DNA of 10,792 bases from CACZQA01 sp050943615 (GCA_050943615.1 JBMNPN010000075.1:1-10792); one strand, 5' to 3'. Shown: positions 1-7,306, counted from the stretch's first letter. Numbers and translations are program-made. Notes: generated from the sequence alone by a model not told the origin.

Positions 1-198
1 TCTCATACCCTCGGGTCGGCGCTCGACATCGCTCATCTGCCCGAACAGCGCGTACTTGAGTGCATCGAAAACGCTCGTCTTGCCCGAACCGGTCGGCCCA
101 GTGAGCAAGAAGAGTCCATGGTCGAGGGCGGCAAAGTCGATGACCTGCTCGCCTGCGTACGGGCCAAACGCCTGCATCGTCAGCTTGAGCGGTTTCAT
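1..198 (-). CDS. sbcC: Exonuclease SbcC, N-terminal part (runs off left edge)
   Basis: This is the first 66 residues of the ATPase subunit of the SbcCD (Mre11-Rad50-like) complex, which cleaves DNA hairpins and processes double-strand ends. The start MKPLKLTMQAFGPYAGEQ is typical of the family. The Walker A motif GPTGSGKTS is at residues 34-42, followed by FDALKYALFG as in SMC/Rad50-type ATPases. The long coiled coil and Walker B half lie outside the window. The ATG at 198 overlaps the sbcD stop as ATGA (195-198), so translation is probably coupled to sbcD. Only the N-terminus is visible, so integrity of the gene cannot be judged. The family call is secure because of the sbcD partner and the Walker A context. 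Confidence 0.93.
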   Translation of the reverse strand, partial: MKPLKLTMQAFGPYAGEQVIDFAALDHGLFLLTGPTGSGKTSVFDALKYALFGQMSDVERRPEGMR

Positions 199-1346
199 TC
201 CGATGCACCTGCCTCGGCTGCCTCGGAGAAGAGCTCCCGGGCGATCCTCGCCTCGTCCTCTTCGAGCTTGGAGCCGGTCTGTTCCTCGAAAAATGCCTCG
301 AACAGGTCAAGGGGCGTTTTCTGTTCTACGTCGCTCATGGTGAGCTTGGTCTCCTCTTCCCCATCGGAAAAGCCCTGTTCCCAATCGAGCTTGAGCACGT
401 TGGGATAAATTGCGCGGACCTTCTTCATCGCGTCATAGAGCGAGCGGTCCTTGAGCGTCACATGCAGATAGTCTTCGTGATCGCCTTTATCTATACCCGT
501 CTGCAAGTCCTCATAGCTCGCACAAATTTCACGCAGGTCGTGTAATGGCTCGAGGGGCACATCGCTCACCGAGCAGACCCCGTCCCCTATCTCGACAAGC
601 TGCACGCCTTTATGGTGGTTTACCTCGGAAAACGAGTACTTCAGCGGACTGCCGCTGTAGCGGACCTCGGGACGCCTCACCTGCTGGCGCCCGTGGAGAT
701 GGCCGAGGGCTACGTAATCGTACCCATCGAATACAGCTGCCTCGACACTGTCCATACCGCCTACGGAAAGCGTCTCGGACTCGCACTGCTCGGGTGCATC
801 GTCTCCATCGACCACGAACTGGTGCGCAAGGAGGATGTTCGCGCAGCCCTCTTCGAGCTCGTCATGCGAGAGCGCAACTCTCACAGCATCCGTATAGTCC
901 TGAATGTCATCTGCCTCGTCGGGAAGGGCTGACTTGACATCGGCAGGGCGCAGAAACGGCAAGAGGTGGATACAGGCACGCTGGCCGTGTGAGTCGAGCA
1001 GGTAGCGCTCGACACTCCCAGAAAACGGACGCGCGATATGCAAACCAGAAAAGGCGAGCAACGCAGAGTTATGGGCAAGCCTCACCGCGCCGTCATGGTT
1101 TCCCGGAATGCAGTACACGGGAATCTTTTCCTCGACGAAACGCGCAAGAAACTTCTCGCTCAAGCGCAGTGCCTCTTGCGAGGGAACGGGCCGGTCGAAG
1201 ACATCGCCTGCGATGAGCAGCGCATCGACGTCGAGCGATAGCGCTTTATCTGCGAGCTCGTCGAGCACATATGCCTGGTCCTGAACAAGCGCGTGGCCGT
1301 AGATCTGCTTTCCCAGGTGCAGGTCTGCGGTATGAATGAACCTCAC
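195..1346 (-). CDS. sbcD: Exonuclease SbcD, Mre11-type nuclease subunit
   Basis: A 383-residue metallophosphoesterase, normal length for SbcD, which forms a nuclease with SbcC. Visible metal-binding motifs: TADLHLG with D8 and H10, IAGDVFDR with D48, IPGNHD with N83 and H84, LLAHQ with H175, and ALGHLHG with H216 and H218. The start is taken as GTG at 1346 (product begins MRFIHTADLHLG) because a GGAGGA Shine-Dalgarno lies 6 bases upstream. An in-frame start at 1412 would add 22 residues that do not fit the family. The last 4 bases overlap sbcC. The leader upstream can form a hairpin over the Shine-Dalgarno (separate entry), which suggests post-transcriptional control, though that is inference. 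Nothing in the reading frame looks damaged. Confidence 0.95.
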   Translation of the reverse strand: MRFIHTADLHLGKQIYGHALVQDQAYVLDELADKALSLDVDALLIAGDVFDRPVPSQEALRLSEKFLARFVEEKIPVYCIPGNHDGAVRLAHNSALLAFSGLHIARPFSGSVERYLLDSHGQRACIHLLPFLRPADVKSALPDEADDIQDYTDAVRVALSHDELEEGCANILLAHQFVVDGDDAPEQCESETLSVGGMDSVEAAVFDGYDYVALGHLHGRQQVRRPEVRYSGSPLKYSFSEVNHHKGVQLVEIGDGVCSVSDVPLEPLHDLREICASYEDLQTGIDKGDHEDYLHVTLKDRSLYDAMKKVRAIYPNVLKLDWEQGFSDGEEETKLTMSDVEQKTPLDLFEAFFEEQTGSKLEEDEARIARELFSEAAEAGASE

Positions 1347-1352
1347 GGGCGC

Positions 1353-1452
1353 TCCTCCCCAAGGAAGACGAATTATGCAAGGCAGCCGATCACAAGGACG
1401 GGTAACATGCATCCGTCACAACATAGCGAGGTGGATGATGAAGCTGCCTTGC
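1353..1452 (-). promoter_or_regulatory. Possible structured mRNA leader of sbcD
   Basis: A perfect 10-bp inverted repeat (GCAAGGCAGC at 1377-1386, GCTGCCTTGC at 1443-1452) closes a 56-base interval. Inside it, GACGG and CCGTC can form a second stem in the minus-strand RNA. Next to the start codon the minus-strand RNA reads UCUUCC-UUGG-GGAGGA (1368 down to 1353), a 6-bp stem with one G-U pair and a 4-base loop that contains the Shine-Dalgarno. Together this looks like a leader able to hide the ribosome binding site. I do not recognise a known riboswitch class, no convincing promoter was found just upstream, and chance folding is possible. Confidence 0.35.
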
Positions 1453-1531
1453 GGTATCACATACTACTCCGGGGGTGGGACATGGTTTTGGTTTGAAATG
1501 CCATCCAGAAATGATGAGCGCCCCGAATACC

Positions 1532-1729
1532 CTATTTCTCCTTGTAATAGAGCATGCAGTGGCAGTAGCCCTCGAAGTCGGGGTCGGCGATCTGGTCGCG
1601 GAACTCCTGGCACATGCAGTAGTTCTCCTCGGTCTTCTCGATACGGCACGGGCAGTACCCGCCGCGCTTGAGCACGCCAGCACGAATCTTGTCGACCATC
1701 GCGCGGTCCTCGTTCATGCGGATCTTCAT
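1532..1729 (-). CDS. Ferredoxin:thioredoxin reductase catalytic (beta) chain family protein
   Basis: A 65-residue protein with the 4Fe-4S/disulfide signature of the FTR catalytic chain: CPC at 26-28, CMC at 38-40 and CHC at 56-58. In the family these six cysteines hold one iron-sulfur cluster next to a redox disulfide that passes electrons from ferredoxin to a thioredoxin-like partner. The spacing here (CPC-x9-CxC-x15-CHC) differs from the plastid/cyanobacterial CPC-x16-CPC-x8-CHC pattern, as remembered. The ATG at 1729 is chosen because AGGAGG sits 6 bases upstream. An open frame extends to 1882 but its extra 51 codons resemble nothing and lack this signal. No variable (alpha) subunit, thioredoxin or ferredoxin gene is adjacent, so the electron donor and target are unknown. 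The leader holds a weak TATATT -10-like box (1785-1790, minus strand) and a small AAGGC/GCCTT hairpin (1759-1775). Confidence 0.85.
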   Translation of the reverse strand: MKIRMNEDRAMVDKIRAGVLKRGGYCPCRIEKTEENYCMCQEFRDQIADPDFEGYCHCMLYYKEK

Positions 1730-1860
1730 CGTTTGCCTCCTAATAGAAAAGACGGCGTAAGGCTTTTCGTGCCTTGTTCGAACGAATATAGGGCAAAGCG
1801 CATAAGCGCGGGGCAATCCGTAACCGCACCGTCTCAATGGCTGCCGCAAGAAAAGATTTC

Positions 1861-3201
1861 TCAACCGTTCGCAGTTACGCATCCATAGTGAAGCGCGAGC
1901 CTCTCCATGAGCTTGCCGTTTATGGCCGCATCGTCGCCTTCAAGACTGACGAGGGGAAGCCCAACGCAGACGCGGACAGCTTCCTCCAAAACGGCGGGGT
2001 CTGCTGCCGTGAGCCAGAGCGGCTTGGCCGAGAACATCTGCACGGTCTGCACCGCCTCTGCCGCCTGTGTTTCCGTGGCATTCGTCAAATCGAGCTCCAT
2101 GACACGTGCACTCGAGGTCATTGCAGCAAGGACGCTTGTTGAGAGTGCGCCTGCGTCGACCTTTCCATCCGGGTTGAGCAGGCAGGCAAAGCCTTCCACG
2201 GCCTCAGCGCCCTCGGTAAGCTCGATAACCTCGCGCGCGCTCGCGATGAAGCGACCTGCGTGCCCGGATCGAGGTGCAGGCGCCCTCTTGTCGATCTCAT
2301 CGCGCAGGGCCTTCGTGTACTCGGGCGTCGTGCCGCAGCACGAGCCGACGATGCCCACACCGCTGTCGAGAAGCTCCCGATAGTCGCCCGCATACCCATC
2401 AGGGCTCATGTCGTAGACGGGAATGCCCTCGGACACGTCCGGTTTTCCCGCATTCGGCTGCGCGCAGACAGGACAGGTCGAGTTCTCGACGATCTCTTTC
2501 ACCACCTGCACCGCTTGAGAAGGTGTCAAAGTGCAGTTCATGCCAATAGCATCTGCACCCATACCGGAGAGCACGCGCGCGCAGGCCGCCGGCGTGTTGC
2601 CCGCAAGCGTGTGCCCGTTCTCATCGAACGTCATCAGCGCGATAACGGGAAGCGAGCAGTTCTCGTGGACAGCGAGAAGCGCCGCCCGGCACATGGCAAG
2701 GTCGGTCATCGTCTCGATGATGAAGAGGTCGGCTCCGGCGGCCTCGCCCGCGCGCGCCTCCTCGGCAAAGTAGCCGTACGCCTCGTCGAAGGACACGGTG
2801 CCCGTCGGCTTCATGAACGACATCAGTGGCCCGATCTCTGCAGCGAGAAGAGGAGCCCCAGCGTCCCGCGCGCATTTTGCGGCCGCGGCAAAGACTTGCT
2901 CGACGCTCGCCTCATCCCCCAGCTTTGCAGCGTTTGCCCCGAATGTGTCGAGCGTGATCACGTCGGCGCCTGCCTCCACATAGGCGCGGTGCAACGAGGT
3001 GATGAGCTCGGGGCGGTTCAGGGCGAGCAGCTCGGGAAGCGTGTCCGCTTCTTTGATATGGGCCTGTTGAAGAAGCGTGCCGTACGCGCCATCGAAAAGC
3101 AGGTAGGACTCCCCTGCAAAAGCCGAGGCCAAGCGCGACGGGGCATGCTCAATCCCCGTCTTCGGTTTTTCAGGGCAGGTTCCGGAAACGATTGGGTGCA
3201 T
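1861..3201 (-). CDS. Homocysteine S-methyltransferase family protein with truncated pterin-domain-like tail
   Basis: A 446-residue protein whose residues 30-305 form a homocysteine-binding barrel (MetH N-terminal type): LLFDGAYGTLLQ near 34-45, TLDTFGANAAKL at 83-94, EIGP near 122, and zinc ligands C223 (GMNCT) with C288-C289 (GSCCGTTP). It should move a methyl group to homocysteine to make methionine. Residues about 315-446 resemble the first half of the MetH pterin-binding domain (for example PLWLTAADPAVLEEAVRV, then GLPLVSLEG), but the protein stops there, the usual NVTGS-type start of that domain is not seen, and no cobalamin domain follows. The methyl donor is therefore unclear; a separate corrinoid protein or S-methylmethionine-type donor are options. 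The ATG at 3201 follows GAGGAG by 6 bases. The gene lies 104 bases downstream of the MFS-CBS gene in the same direction with no obvious terminator between them, so cotranscription is possible. Confidence 0.87.
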   Translation of the reverse strand: MHPIVSGTCPEKPKTGIEHAPSRLASAFAGESYLLFDGAYGTLLQQAHIKEADTLPELLALNRPELITSLHRAYVEAGADVITLDTFGANAAKLGDEASVEQVFAAAAKCARDAGAPLLAAEIGPLMSFMKPTGTVSFDEAYGYFAEEARAGEAAGADLFIIETMTDLAMCRAALLAVHENCSLPVIALMTFDENGHTLAGNTPAACARVLSGMGADAIGMNCTLTPSQAVQVVKEIVENSTCPVCAQPNAGKPDVSEGIPVYDMSPDGYAGDYRELLDSGVGIVGSCCGTTPEYTKALRDEIDKRAPAPRSGHAGRFIASAREVIELTEGAEAVEGFACLLNPDGKVDAGALSTSVLAAMTSSARVMELDLTNATETQAAEAVQTVQMFSAKPLWLTAADPAVLEEAVRVCVGLPLVSLEGDDAAINGKLMERLALHYGCVTANG

Positions 3202-3305
3202 TGCTGTCTCCTCAGACTGAACGCGCTCTCACAGTTCCCATCTACCCTACCACGGCACCGAGCAGTTACGGGAGCGCACAAAGCCCGCCCCTGCGTGAAA
3301 GGCGC

Positions 3306-5246
3306 CTAGGCCGCCTCGGTTCTCGCCTGAGCGTCGACGATCTCTTCGGCGGTCTCGAGGGCGGTGATGATGTTCGAGCGGCTCAAGGTCCCGACGAGCT
3401 TGTCGTCCTGTACGACCGGCACCTTCTTGATGCGCTTTTCAGAAAGCGCCTTGAAGGCATCCTCCACGTCGGCATCGATCTCGATGCTGACAACGCGCTT
3501 GGTGGCTATGCGCATGACGTCGAGCTCGAGAAGCTCCTTAAGACGCGCCCAGAAGTCGTCTTGGTCGACGACGGAATAGAAGTTCGTTCCATCGCTGAAG
3601 TAGGTGCCGGTCTGGCGCGAGAGGTACTTCAGGATGTCCCCATCGGAGATGAACCCGACAGGTGCCTTGTTCTCGTCGACGATCGGCACGCCAGAGGTGT
3701 TGCGGCTGCGCATGATCTTGATGGCATCGCGCACCGTCGCACCCACAGAGACAAAGCCGGGCTCCGGGTCCATGATGTCGCCGGCATAGAACGCGCGGTC
3801 GACGCCGGGGGTGCCGTAGGCAAACTGCGGACGCGCCGCACGCTCGGCCTCGACCTCGGAGGGCTTTTCGCGCACGAAGAAGATCACGCCGATGACGACG
3901 CAGATCAGCAGGCAGAACATGCCGATGAAGGAGCAGTGCACACCGGTGAACGTGACCGTGCGGACGTCCGCTCCCGCAGGCGCGAAAACCGAGGACAGCG
4001 CAGTCAGGCTCGCGAGAAATGCCGAGCCGACCGAGCCGCCGACCTGGTTGGTCGTGGCAGAGAGCGCATTGCCGTGGGGCACGAGCTTGTTATCGAGCGA
4101 GTTGATGCCCCAGGTATTGATGGGCGTCGAGAGGAACTGGATGCCGATGGACATCGTGGAGTACGCGAGCGTCACGAACAATATGGTCATGTCCATGTTG
4201 AAAAGCGTCACGCCAAAGCCGCCGCAGGCGAGCACGACCGCGCCGAAGAGCACGATCTTTCTGATGCCGTAGCGGTCGAACAGGCGCCCCGCGATGAGAC
4301 CGCAGATCGCGCCGATGACCGCGCCGGGGAGCATGAGAAGACCGGAGACCGTCGCCGTCTGCCCCATGACCTGCTGCACGTAGATGGGGAGCACGACCTC
4401 CGAGCCGATGAGCGCCGCCTGCAGAAGCGCCATGAGTATGACCGCGGTGCGGAACTTGCGCGACTTCAGGACCTCGACGCGCAGGAGCGGCGACTCCAGC
4501 TTGGTCTGCCGCCTTACGAAAAGCGCGAGCATGACCAGGCCGAAGATGATGAGCGCTATGGGCACGGCGACGATGCTTGCCTTGGTGGAATCCGAAATGC
4601 CGTAGAGCAGGCTCACCATTCCGACGAGAAGGAGGATGCTGGAGAGCAGGTCGAAGGGGACGCGCTCGAATCCCTCGAAGTTCTTCAGGGTGATGGCAGC
4701 GAGAATGAAGATGCAGAACGCCAGCACGGCCACGATCACGAAGAGCATGCGCCAGCCCACACCGTCGACGATGAAACCGGAAAGGGACGGACCGATTGCC
4801 GGAGCGAAGCTGATGATGAGACCGACGATGCCCATGGCGCTTCCGCGCTGCTCACGCGGAAAGATCATGAGGATGAGCGAGAAGGTCATCGGCATGATGA
4901 CGCCCGTCGCGATGGCCATCATCACACGGCTTGCCAGAAGGATGGTGAAGTTGGGCGAGAAGCTGGCGATAAGGCAAGCAGCGCCAAACCAGAGCATGCC
5001 GCCGACGAAGAGCTTGCGCGTGCTGAAACGCCCGACGAGAAAAGCGTTGAGTGGGATGACGACGGCTTCGACCAGAGAGTAGGCGCTCGTCAGCCACTGC
5101 ACAGTGGTGGCATCCACACCCGTGTCCCTCATGATATGCGGAAGCGCCGGAGAGAGCATCGTCGCGTTCAGAACAACGAGCAGCGCTCCTGCAAGCAGTA
5201 CCACGACCATGTTCTTTTGCTTGCTAGTCAGAGCCAATGAACCCAT
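3306..5246 (-). CDS. DHA2-type MFS transporter fused to tandem CBS domains
   Basis: A 646-residue inner-membrane protein. Residues about 13-458 contain some 14 hydrophobic segments, the DHA2 (EmrB/QacA-like) drug:proton antiporter layout. Motif A is GRFSTRKLFVGG (72-83) and a motif C-like GIVGLIISFAPAIGPSLSG begins near 139. Unlike ordinary family members of about 450-520 residues, the C-terminus continues into two cytoplasmic CBS domains, about 489-543 (IMDPEPGFVSVGATVRDAI) and 577-631 (VSIEIDADVEDAFKAL). CBS pairs usually sense adenosyl compounds such as AMP, ATP or SAM and gate the attached protein, so a ligand-controlled exporter is likely. ATG at 5246 is preferred over TTG at 5282 because AGGGA precedes it and the first transmembrane segment then starts at a normal place. 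A minus-strand TATAGT (5348-5353) may be its -10 box. The substrate cannot be read from sequence. Confidence 0.9.
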   Translation of the reverse strand: MGSLALTSKQKNMVVVLLAGALLVVLNATMLSPALPHIMRDTGVDATTVQWLTSAYSLVEAVVIPLNAFLVGRFSTRKLFVGGMLWFGAACLIASFSPNFTILLASRVMMAIATGVIMPMTFSLILMIFPREQRGSAMGIVGLIISFAPAIGPSLSGFIVDGVGWRMLFVIVAVLAFCIFILAAITLKNFEGFERVPFDLLSSILLLVGMVSLLYGISDSTKASIVAVPIALIIFGLVMLALFVRRQTKLESPLLRVEVLKSRKFRTAVILMALLQAALIGSEVVLPIYVQQVMGQTATVSGLLMLPGAVIGAICGLIAGRLFDRYGIRKIVLFGAVVLACGGFGVTLFNMDMTILFVTLAYSTMSIGIQFLSTPINTWGINSLDNKLVPHGNALSATTNQVGGSVGSAFLASLTALSSVFAPAGADVRTVTFTGVHCSFIGMFCLLICVVIGVIFFVREKPSEVEAERAARPQFAYGTPGVDRAFYAGDIMDPEPGFVSVGATVRDAIKIMRSRNTSGVPIVDENKAPVGFISDGDILKYLSRQTGTYFSDGTNFYSVVDQDDFWARLKELLELDVMRIATKRVVSIEIDADVEDAFKALSEKRIKKVPVVQDDKLVGTLSRSNIITALETAEEIVDAQARTEAA

Positions 5247-5508
5247 AGAAATCCCTATGCACCCTTCTTCATGCTTAACCAAACGAGCATTTGTCGTTGT
5301 GTTTGATTGGCAGGCGATACGCTCGCCTACATCTGATGATTCAAGCTACTATAAAACTTCGGAATCCATGAAACTAGGATGTCACAATACTGTCATCTTT
5401 TTTCACCCGTAAACGGCAGGGGCACTCATACGAGCAGGTGGTATAGTACGATGGTTTCAGCTGCTAGAAGGCAGTGAATGAGAGGAATCCAGGTCGAAGG
5501 GACCAACA
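5247..5508. promoter_or_regulatory. Divergent promoter region between the MFS-CBS gene and mscL
   Basis: These 262 bases hold no convincing gene and are AT-rich compared with the flanks. On the plus strand an extended -10 box TGGTATAGT has its hexamer at 5442-5447, about 60 bases before mscL, with no good -35. On the minus strand TATAGT (5348-5353) lies about 95 bases before the MFS start, also without a clear -35. Between them is an imperfect 20-bp palindrome (5378-5397), listed separately. The promoters are proposed from box similarity only. Confidence 0.45.
5378..5397. promoter_or_regulatory. Imperfect palindrome, candidate operator
   Basis: GATGTCA-caatac-TGTCATC: 7-base arms with one mismatched pair around a 6-base centre. 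It lies about 25 bases upstream of the candidate minus-strand -10 box of the MFS-CBS gene and 45 bases upstream of the mscL -10 box, a plausible regulator-binding position. No regulator gene is adjacent, and a single short palindrome can occur by chance. Confidence 0.3.
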
Positions 5509-5964
5509 ATGAGCTTCATGTCGGAATTCAAGGAATTCATCAACCGCGGCAACGTCATGGACATGGCTGTCGGCGTCATCGTCGGCGGCGCTTTCACGGC
5601 AATCGTCACCTCGCTCACCGACAACATCATCAACCCGCTCATCACGCTCATCACTGGTGGCGGCGATGCCTCAGACCAGCTCGCCGGCCTCAAGATCGCA
5701 GTCGGCGGCGAAGAGTACATCGACTTCGGCGCGTTTATCTCGGCCGTCATCAACTTCCTGATCATCGCGCTGATCGTCTTCTGCATCGTGAAGGGATTCA
5801 ACAGCATGCGCAATGCTGGAGACAGGCTCCGCCACAAGCAAAAGGAAGAAGAGGTTCCAGCGCCTACCTGCCCGTTCTGCCTCGAAGAGGTCAAGGAGGG
5901 CGCGACCCGCTGCCCACACTGCGGCGGCGCGTTCGAGGAGCCGGCGGCACCTGGCAAGAACTAG
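5509..5964 (+). CDS. mscL: Large-conductance mechanosensitive channel MscL with zinc-ribbon tail
   Basis: A 151-residue membrane channel that opens under membrane tension to release solutes during osmotic downshock. The N-terminus is typical (FKEFINRGNVMDMAVGVIVG, residues 7-26). TM1 spans about 17-46 with the glycine/alanine-rich pore face, a periplasmic loop covers about 47-73, and TM2 about 74-101, followed by the charged bundle segment. Residues 121-138 add CPFC...CPHC, a likely zinc ribbon (C121, C124, C135, C138) absent from the E. coli protein. Start ATG 5509 follows AAGGGA by 6 bases. It is the only plus-strand gene in the window, appears monocistronic, and has its own strong terminator 30 bases downstream. 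Confidence 0.95.
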   Translation: MSFMSEFKEFINRGNVMDMAVGVIVGGAFTAIVTSLTDNIINPLITLITGGGDASDQLAGLKIAVGGEEYIDFGAFISAVINFLIIALIVFCIVKGFNSMRNAGDRLRHKQKEEEVPAPTCPFCLEEVKEGATRCPHCGGAFEEPAAPGKN

Positions 5965-5994
5965 ACGCTCGTATACAGACGCCCTGACAAGAAG

Positions 5995-6035
5995 CGGGCC
6001 GCACGGGAGATTCCCGTGCGGCCCGTTGAGTTTTT
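5995..6035 (+). terminator. Strong rho-independent terminator of mscL
   Basis: A perfect 14-bp GC-rich stem (CGGGCCGCACGGGA at 5995-6008, TCCCGTGCGGCCCG at 6012-6025) with a 3-base loop, followed by TTGAGTTTTT. It ends mscL and sits in the convergent gap before the methyltransferase stop at 6043. On the minus strand the following bases are CTTCTTG, less T-rich, so use in that direction is possible but weaker. Confidence 0.92.
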
Positions 6036-6042
6036 CGGGACT

Positions 6043-6678
6043 TTAAGCAAACGCCTCGAAGACGATCCAGCTGCGCTCTTCTCTCCGAAATACCTCGACG
6101 CGCGAGAACCCCGCCTGCTCGAGCATTCCGACAATCTCTTCGGGCTTGTAGACGCGCATGCCCTTTATGACACCCACGTTCTGATAGTCACCCTCATGCG
6201 TGCCGTCTGCCTCGTTGCAGATCATGAAGCGCCCGCCGGGCGCGAGCACGCGATTCGCCTCTGCAAAGGCGCGCTGTACGTCCGGCCAGAAGTAGACCGT
6301 CTCGAAGGCGCTCGCAAAATCGAAGCTTGCGTCTTCGAAGGGAAGATGCCCCACGTCCCCCAAGACCAGGTCGCAGCGTCCCGCTTGAATGAGGTTGGCG
6401 CAGGTCTCGCGCGAGACATCGATGCTCACCTGCGAGTAATCGAGCCCGGTGACATGTGCTTCGGGCGCGGCATCCGCGAGTCTGACGAGGTTGGCACCCC
6501 CGCCACAGCCCAAATCGATGATCCGATCGGCCCCATTCGGGTGCACGAGCGAAAGCCCCCACGTCGAGAGCTCCTCGTGGTGGCCGCCGTTCATGCGCGA
6601 GATGAGCGCGCGCCCATCCTCGCCAACCGGCTTGGCAGCGTTCTGCAGAAATTCGGGGTCGTGCCTTTCAGATGCCAT
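6043..6678 (-). CDS. Class I SAM-dependent methyltransferase
   Basis: A 211-residue cytoplasmic protein of the UbiE/Methyltransf_11 type. SAM-binding motif I is IIDLGCGGGANL (53-64), the acidic ribose-binding residue is D80 in TGLDYS, motif II-like GDVGHLPFEDASFD covers 107-120, and LAPGGRFMI follows at 145-153. The compact core and lack of any extra domain suggest a small-molecule substrate, which cannot be named. It starts 19 bases after the TetR stop with a GAGG-type ribosome site, so the two are almost certainly cotranscribed. It may modify a compound sensed by the regulator or exported by the neighbouring MMPL system; that is inference. Confidence 0.88.
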   Translation of the reverse strand: MASERHDPEFLQNAAKPVGEDGRALISRMNGGHHEELSTWGLSLVHPNGADRIIDLGCGGGANLVRLADAAPEAHVTGLDYSQVSIDVSRETCANLIQAGRCDLVLGDVGHLPFEDASFDFASAFETVYFWPDVQRAFAEANRVLAPGGRFMICNEADGTHEGDYQNVGVIKGMRVYKPEEIVGMLEQAGFSRVEVFRREERSWIVFEAFA

Positions 6679-6697
6679 TGTCCTCTACCTCATATCA

Positions 6698-7306
6698 TCA
6701 GGCCATCGTCGCGTTCGAGACGAAGTCAATGATAGAGGAAGTGAAGAACTCGCGTGTTGCTGTAGTCGGCTCGTCTTCTTTGCCCAGATAGCGAAGACAT
6801 GACATGAGCACGAGTCCCACGCAGGCAACGGCACAGAACTCCGGGTCGACCTCCTTGCGGATGCTTCCCTCTTCCTTGCCGCGTGCGAACTGCTCTTTGA
6901 TGAGCGAGATGATGTTCGAGTCGATGCTGTCGATGCTGCTTCCCCAGACGTTGCCGTCCTGGAGCAGCGTCGACAGGTAGAACTTGCCGAAGCGCCAATT
7001 GCCCAAGATCATGTCGGAAAACTCGTTGAGCATGCCCTTCAGGGCCTCGACGCCGGTCTTGCAACGCTGCGCGACACCCTCGAAACGCTCCACTAGCTCG
7101 TTGAGCCCGTTTTGGATAATCTCTTCTGCAATAGCGCGCTTGTTCCTGAAATGGTAGTAGGCAAGCCCCTTGGAGACGCCGGCGCGCTTTGCGATGTCGT
7201 CGATCGTCGCCTCGGCATACCCTTTCTCAGCCATTACCTCGAGAGCTGCCTTGAGGAGCGTCTCGCGCGTTGCCTGTGCCTTCTTGCTGAGCGGTCCCGT
7301 CCTCAT
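6698..7306 (-). CDS. TetR/AcrR family transcriptional regulator
   Basis: A 203-residue DNA-binding repressor. The N-terminal TetR domain is clear: RETLLKAALEVMAEKGYAEA (14-33), then a helix-turn-helix at about 34-53 (TIDDIAKRAGVSKGLAYYHF). The rest is a helical ligand/dimer domain (about 65-203) with no nameable ligand. ATG 7306 is chosen because GGAG lies 7 bases upstream and the domain starts at the usual distance; a TTG at 7366 would add 20 odd residues. It heads a two-gene unit with the methyltransferase and lies downstream of the MMPL/heptad pair on the same strand, so those genes and itself are the likely targets. A dyad over its own -10 box supports autoregulation. Confidence 0.92.
   Translation of the reverse strand: MRTGPLSKKAQATRETLLKAALEVMAEKGYAEATIDDIAKRAGVSKGLAYYHFRNKRAIAEEIIQNGLNELVERFEGVAQRCKTGVEALKGMLNEFSDMILGNWRFGKFYLSTLLQDGNVWGSSIDSIDSNIISLIKEQFARGKEEGSIRKEVDPEFCAVACVGLVLMSCLRYLGKEDEPTTATREFFTSSIIDFVSNATMA

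Noticed and set aside
1776..1790. TTCGTTCGAACAA considered as a LexA/SOS box near the FTR gene
   Set aside because: The core GTTCGAAC has the half-sites in the opposite order from the GAAC-N4-GTTC type operator, and the neighbouring gene is not a typical SOS target.
3202..3305. Cobalamin or SAM riboswitch before the homocysteine methyltransferase
   Set aside because: Only 104 bases, and no recognisable B12-box or S-box core was found on the minus strand.
2260..3309. A 349-codon plus-strand frame opposite the homocysteine methyltransferase
   Set aside because: Arginine/histidine/leucine-rich antisense shadow of a gene with clear zinc-ligand motifs on the other strand.
3192..5240. A 682-codon open frame on the plus strand opposite the MFS-CBS gene
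   Set aside because: It is antisense to a clear MFS-CBS reading frame; its product is an implausible run of D, E, R and H residues created by the GC-rich third-position bias, with no ribosome site or family match.
5478..5987. A 169-codon frame overlapping mscL in another plus frame
   Set aside because: Arginine/histidine-rich shadow; the MscL frame has the family N-terminus, two membrane segments and a proper ribosome site.
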